NCBI GenBank assembly: GCA_030041495.1
Contig: JASHNT010000103.1
Coordinates: 18,128 to 82,127, forward strand
DNA: 64,000 nt
DNA from: Bryobacteraceae bacterium
GTDB lineage: Bacteria; Acidobacteriota; Terriglobia; Bryobacterales; Bryobacteraceae
Direction: 5' to 3'
Shown here: positions 61,006 through 64,000 of the stretch, one piece after another
Numbering within the stretch: position 1 is the first letter of the stretch
How the letters are laid out: the number at the start of each line of letters is the position of its first letter
The notes under the pieces: generated by a model
What the model was told of the DNA's origin: nothing
What the model saw: only the letters and a program-made list of their open reading frames with translations
Databases searched by the model: none
Made by a program: the position numbers and the translations under genes

Positions 61006-61083
61006 CTCGCGGGCAGTTCCGGGCGCTCGCCGCAACATCTCTCTCTGGGCGATTGACGGGGAGGCCGGAAAGGGACAGGTGTG

Positions 61084-61416
61084 ATGGCGCAGGATTTCGA
61101 TTCTCTTTTGGCGGAACGTGTCATGGGCTGGGAGGCCGCGCCCGGTCGTTTTTTGCTGGGAGAGCGTCGCTGGATACCGAGGTGGCGGTTCCAGCCAACC
61201 GAGAAGTTGGAGGACGCCTTTCGCTTGCTAGCCGCCGCGGTGCCACAGCAGTACGCCATGGGCTGCCGGGCAGGAGGGCTCTTCTGGGTTCAGGTACAGA
61301 TCGGTGGCCACATGGGCGAGGCACAGGACGAATCCAAGCCGCGGGCCATCGCAATGGCCGTTGCCAGAGCCCTTCAGATTCCGAACCAGCGTCCACATTT
61401 TTCTGTTGACGAATGA
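61084..61416 (+). CDS. Phage ABA-sandwich-domain-like small protein
   Basis: A 110-residue protein. FDSLLAERVMGWEAAPGRFL at the start and the later AIAMAVARALQI helix resemble the phage alpha-beta-alpha sandwich proteins (BC1872 type), which begin with xLVAEKVMGW. Function unknown. ATG 61084 is next to a GTG at 61081. It lies between the iteron array and the methyltransferase gene. Confidence 0.6.
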   Translation: MAQDFDSLLAERVMGWEAAPGRFLLGERRWIPRWRFQPTEKLEDAFRLLAAAVPQQYAMGCRAGGLFWVQVQIGGHMGEAQDESKPRAIAMAVARALQIPNQRPHFSVDE

Positions 61417-61441
61417 ATCCGGCAATTGCTATCGAGGGAGC

Positions 61442-62743
61442 ATGACCGCTGCCGCTGTAACCAAAATCGAAATGTGGCCAATCGACAAGCTCATCCCCTA
61501 CCCTCGGAATCCGAGGAAGAACGACGCGGCGGTCGATCGGATGTGCGATTCGATCCGTGAGTTCGGATTCAAGATTCCCATTCTGGCCCGCAGTGACGGC
61601 GAGGTGGTGGACGGGCATCTGCGGTTGAAGGCCGCGCGCAAACTCGGCATCGCGGAGGTTCCAGTGCTGCTTTGCGACGAATGGACGCCGGCGCAGGTGA
61701 AGGCCTTCCGGCTGCTGGTGAATCGTTCTGCTACCTGGGCCGAGTTCGATGAAGAGCTGCTCGCTCTCGAGCTTCAGGACCTCCAGGATGCGGACTTCGA
61801 TCTAAGCCTCAGCGGGTTCGATCCCGGCGAAATCGATGGCCTGCTCGCGATCGACGATGAGGAGCGCGCCAACGCTGCCCCGCCGCTGCCGGAGAACCCG
61901 GTTTCGCATCTCGGCGACCTGTGGCATTGCGGCAAGCACCGGATCCTGTGCGGCGACGCTACGAGCTCGGAAGCCGTCGCCAGGCTGCTGAGCGACCGGA
62001 AACCGAAGCTCATGGTGACAGATCCCCCTTACGGGATCGAGTTGGACTCAGAATGGCGCGATCGTGCAGGACTCAACGGCCACGGGCCTGCGGAGCCGTC
62101 GTACATGAAGAAGCGCACCGCCGGCCACACCGAGACCACCATCTCCGGCGACACGCGCGCTGATTGGTCGGAGGCCTTCGCGTTGGTGCCCTCGCTCGAG
62201 GCAGCCTACGTCTGGCACGCGAGTAAATTCACGCGCGAAGTGCTCGACGGCCTGTTGCGCATCGGTTTCGTGCACCACCAGCAAATCATCTGGGACAAGA
62301 CCCGGACGGTCCTCACCCGCACGCTCTACTGGTTCCAGCATGAACCCTGCTGGTTCGTGAGGAAGAAAAATGCACCGTGGTATGGCAAGGCCGGCGAAAA
62401 CTCGACCATCTGGAGTTCGCCGTCGCCGAAATTTATTATGGGCGGCAGCGACGAAGCCAAGTGGGACAATCCCTGTCAGAAACCAGTCGAACTGATGCGG
62501 CGCCCGATCCTGAACCACCTTCACCGGGGCGAGCTGGTCTACGATCCGTTCCTCGGCTCTGGAACGACGCTGGCCGCCGCCGAGCTGACCGAGCGCGTCT
62601 GCTACGGCATCGAGCTGGACCCGAAGTACGTGGATGTCATCGTCGAGCGCTGGCAGCAGCTCACCGGCAAGGCCGCGACACTCGATAGCGATGGCCGGGC
62701 CTTCGATGCCATCAAGCAGGAACGCGCAGGAGCACCAGTATGA
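61442..62743 (+). CDS. ParB-domain DNA methyltransferase
   Basis: A 433-residue fusion. Residues 5-110 are a ParB/sulfiredoxin-like domain (MWPIDKLIPYPRNPRKNDAA, EVVDGHLRLKAARKLGI). Residues 160-420 are an N6-Ade/N4-Cyt methyltransferase of the beta order: DPPYG at 194 comes before the SAM loop DPFLGSGTTLAAAEL at 368, with ERVCYGIELDPKYVDVIVER behind it. Such fusions are widespread in phages and conjugative elements and act as orphan modifiers, protecting DNA or marking the origin. No restriction gene is adjacent. GGGAG lies before the ATG; the upstream open frame is not used. Confidence 0.92.
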   Translation: MTAAAVTKIEMWPIDKLIPYPRNPRKNDAAVDRMCDSIREFGFKIPILARSDGEVVDGHLRLKAARKLGIAEVPVLLCDEWTPAQVKAFRLLVNRSATWAEFDEELLALELQDLQDADFDLSLSGFDPGEIDGLLAIDDEERANAAPPLPENPVSHLGDLWHCGKHRILCGDATSSEAVARLLSDRKPKLMVTDPPYGIELDSEWRDRAGLNGHGPAEPSYMKKRTAGHTETTISGDTRADWSEAFALVPSLEAAYVWHASKFTREVLDGLLRIGFVHHQQIIWDKTRTVLTRTLYWFQHEPCWFVRKKNAPWYGKAGENSTIWSSPSPKFIMGGSDEAKWDNPCQKPVELMRRPILNHLHRGELVYDPFLGSGTTLAAAELTERVCYGIELDPKYVDVIVERWQQLTGKAATLDSDGRAFDAIKQERAGAPV

Positions 62744-62893
62744 ATCGAACGCTGCCGACGCGAGATTGCCGCGATCGAAGCCGAGTTGGTTGTCGGCAAC
62801 TCGGATTTGGAGGGGCTGCTGCTGGCGCTCTCGGACTGGTCGGCGGAACTGCGGATTCTCAGAAAACAGCAAGACGCGGCGGAACAGCAGTGA
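62740..62893 (+). pseudogene. Frameshifted small helical gene
   Basis: ATG 62740 overlaps the methyltransferase stop (ATGA) and starts MNRTL. Just after, around 62756, one extra base shifts the frame. From then on the proper sequence REIAAIEAELVVGNSDLEGL, then LALSDWSAELRILRKQ, runs to the TGA at 62891-62893 in the methyltransferase frame. With one base removed the gene would code for about 50 residues. Sequencing error or a true mutation cannot be told apart here. Confidence 0.55.
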
Positions 62894-62924
62894 AGCTGAC
62901 CAATCGATGTCTGGGCGAATCGCG

Positions 62925-63803
62925 ATGAAGAACAAGACGAAAGCCCGGCTGGCTGTCTTGGAGCGCGCCTTTGCCGCCGAGCTCGCTGCCTACCAGAATC
63001 GAGTCGTCACCGCGACCCTCGCCCGGCTGGACATCGAGACGCTGATTCTGATGCGGGACGTACTGCAGCGGTTGGAGCAGTACGACGAATCGAGTCCGGC
63101 GGAGCAGTCGCCCGTTTTCAGGCCAGAAGAGTTGGCAGCATTCCAAAGATGCTGGACCGAGCAGGAAAAGGTCGAGGCGGAATTGAAGCGCCATGGAAGC
63201 GGGTCCCCACAACGAGAAACGCCGCCGAGTCGGAACCCGGCGGCGCGAGATGGTCAAAATGACGGGCGATCAGGACTCGATCGAGTAAGTGCGCTCCCCG
63301 CCCTCGCCCTTGGCGGAAACCACCCTCAAGCCCATCTTCTTGCCAACCGTCCCGGACAGGAATCCGCGCACGCTGTGGGGCTGCCAGCCAGTGGCCTTCA
63401 TCAGCTCCTTCCCGGTGACGCCGCCCGGTCGCTTCAGCAGGTCCAGGACAGTGGCCGTCTTGCTGCCGTCACGGGCTCCCTTGGGGTCCTTGCCGCCTTT
63501 GGCTTTCTTCGCGCCCGTGGGCGCTTTCTTGGCCACGGTGGCCTTCTTCCCCGACTTCCCCTTCTTGGGCGCAACCGGCGCGCGACGTGCGCCAGCGCGC
63601 GCAACTTTCGTGGCTTTCGGCGCGGCCGCCGCGCTTGCCGGGGCCGGTTGGTTCGTCTCGCTAATCATATTCGTGTTTCTCCTTTTCGCGGCGATCGTCG
63701 CCGTCACGACATCGATCACTCTGGTTGCGAGGGAAAGCAAGACAATTCTGCAAATCGACATTGCGGGCGATGGTGTGGCGATGCTCAGGAGCTTCGAGGC
63801 TGA
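62925..63803 (+). CDS. Hypothetical coiled-coil protein, 3' end doubtful
   Basis: ATG 62925 opens a frame whose first 100 or so residues look coding: MKNKTKARLAVLERAFAAEL, TLARLDIETLILMRDVLQRL and PEELAAFQRCWTEQEKVEAE are charged helices, probably a coiled coil. After about 63250 the frame runs antisense to the DUF3489 gene and reads as Arg/Gly-rich noise up to 63803. The real gene likely ends near 63250-63300, after a lost stop or a frameshift. ATG 62907 is an alternative start. No family recognised. Confidence 0.35.
   Translation: MKNKTKARLAVLERAFAAELAAYQNRVVTATLARLDIETLILMRDVLQRLEQYDESSPAEQSPVFRPEELAAFQRCWTEQEKVEAELKRHGSGSPQRETPPSRNPAARDGQNDGRSGLDRVSALPALALGGNHPQAHLLANRPGQESAHAVGLPASGLHQLLPGDAARSLQQVQDSGRLAAVTGSLGVLAAFGFLRARGRFLGHGGLLPRLPLLGRNRRATCASARNFRGFRRGRRACRGRLVRLANHIRVSPFRGDRRRHDIDHSGCEGKQDNSANRHCGRWCGDAQELRG
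63270..63668 (-). CDS. DUF3489 protein with basic N-terminal tail
   Basis: A 132-residue protein. The first 75 residues are Ala/Lys/Gly-rich and strongly basic, suited to bind nucleic acid. The DUF3489 domain is GSKTATVLDLLKRPGGVTGK, ELMKATGWQPHSVRGFLSGT and LRVVSAKGEGGERTYSIE, a winged-helix-like fold frequent in phage and plasmid regions of many proteobacteria and acidobacteria. ATG 63668 has AAAGGAG at the right distance. The only minus-strand gene of the element. Confidence 0.82.
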   Translation of the reverse strand: MISETNQPAPASAAAAPKATKVARAGARRAPVAPKKGKSGKKATVAKKAPTGAKKAKGGKDPKGARDGSKTATVLDLLKRPGGVTGKELMKATGWQPHSVRGFLSGTVGKKMGLRVVSAKGEGGERTYSIES

Positions 63804-63804
63804 C

Positions 63805-64000
63805 ATGCCAAAGGCTCTATTGCGCCGGCTAGAGCGGCTGGAAGCACCTTCGGAAATCCACGATGAGACCGTGGATGTTCAGATTGTGTACGTCGATGGC
63901 GACGGCTCCCGGACCCTGGGCTCCGTGTTTCATTGCCGAGCGCAGGGCCGCCGCGTTCACCGGGGCCGTTTCGTTCGCTTCGCTGATCAGGTTTCTCCTT
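63805..64000 (+). CDS. Small hypothetical protein, cut by the right edge
   Basis: ATG 63805 follows GAGG by six bases and codes for MPKALLRRLERLEAPSEIHD, then ETVDVQIVYVDGDGSRTLGS and on to the window end without a stop. The first 40 residues look like a real small protein (Arg/Leu helix followed by two strands). The remaining part coincides with a duplicated copy of the DUF3489 gene start on the other strand, so the true end may be different. Family not known. Confidence 0.4.
   Translation, partial: MPKALLRRLERLEAPSEIHDETVDVQIVYVDGDGSRTLGSVFHCRAQGRRVHRGRFVRFADQVSP
63940..64000 (-). repeat. Diverged copy of the DUF3489 gene start
   Basis: Read on the minus strand, the last 60 bases repeat the 5' region of the DUF3489 gene (63619-63685): the AAGGAGAAAC ribosome-binding site, then ATCAGCGAAGCGAACGAAAC versus the original ISETNQPAP codons. 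The copy codes for ISEANETAPVNAAALRSAMK but has CTG where the ATG should be, and the frame ends at 63829. Confidence 0.5.

Larger units (their letters stand above)
58796..64000 (+). mobile_element. Probable integrated element behind tRNA-Arg (right end not seen)
   Basis: From the tRNA 3' end to the right edge all recognisable genes are of phage or plasmid type: primase, replication ATPase, phage sandwich-domain protein, ParB-methyltransferase, DUF3489 protein. The block has its own repeats and an iteron array and interrupts the motility/housekeeping context. tRNA 3' ends are classic integrase targets. No integrase and no second copy of the tRNA 3' end occur in the window, so the right border is unknown. 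Confidence 0.65.

Noticed and set aside
61304..61441. Upstream extension of the methyltransferase frame
   Set aside because: Overlaps the phage small-protein gene and reads as Arg/Pro-rich noise; ATG 61442 has a ribosome-binding site and starts the ParB domain.
62048..62935. 295-codon minus-strand frame opposite the methyltransferase
   Set aside because: No recognisable motif, while the plus strand has DPPYG and DPFLGSGTT at proper spacing.

Overview
The window is GC-rich and reads as chromosome of an Acidobacteriota bacterium, most likely from the Solibacter/Bryobacterales group. Three copies of the soil-associated TIGR03435 family, a TIGR03437-type C-terminal domain, secreted DinB-like proteins, DUF4384 proteins and many secreted proteins with AQ-type signal-peptide ends point that way. 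This is inferred from family content; no marker gene was compared.

Region 1 (1-15.9 kb) is mostly resident chromosome. It holds a PIN/antitoxin pair cut by the left edge, a DinB protein, a MerR regulator with a well-formed promoter, an S41 processing protease next to guaA, and a reductase. A three-gene minus-strand operon encodes two DUF4384 proteins and a secreted caspase-PEGA-TPR protein. A TIGR03435 gene, a decayed brnT with intact antitoxin, and a PadR / EF-hand membrane protein / TIGR03435 operon follow.

Region 2 (15.9-21.6 kb) is an accessory patch. It has two nuclease-like genes (PD-(D/E)XK and HNH), a tyrosine recombinase whose N-terminal domain carries two compensating frameshifts, a VapBC-type pair, remains of a BrnT-like/CopG locus, and an orphan phage terminase split into ATPase and nuclease genes.

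Region 3 (21.6-45.8 kb) is housekeeping and envelope: a glycosidase-fold lipoprotein, two NarL-type kinases (one with its regulator), a beta-propeller protein, FecR and STAS proteins, Pal, a large TPR lipoprotein, a CPBP protease, HAD and ROK enzymes, an AbrB/RelE-like pair, moaA, ligA and a lipid kinase.

Region 4 (45.8-58.6 kb) is motility on the minus strand. flgM-flgN-like-flgK-flgL lie downstream of a sigma28-like box. A complete chemotaxis operon, cheA-cheW-MCP-cheY-cheB-cheR-cheX, lies downstream of a second such box. Its receptor is a soluble globin-coupled sensor, so aerotaxis or redox taxis is the likely input, and its CheA carries a receiver domain without the phosphoacceptor Asp.

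Region 5 (58.7 kb to the right edge) begins with tRNA-Arg(CCG). Directly behind it lies what looks like an integrated element: repeats, terminators, a CHC2/Toprim primase, a RecA-like replication ATPase, an iteron array, a phage-type small protein, a ParB-methyltransferase fusion and a DUF3489 protein. The far end and any integrase would lie beyond the window.
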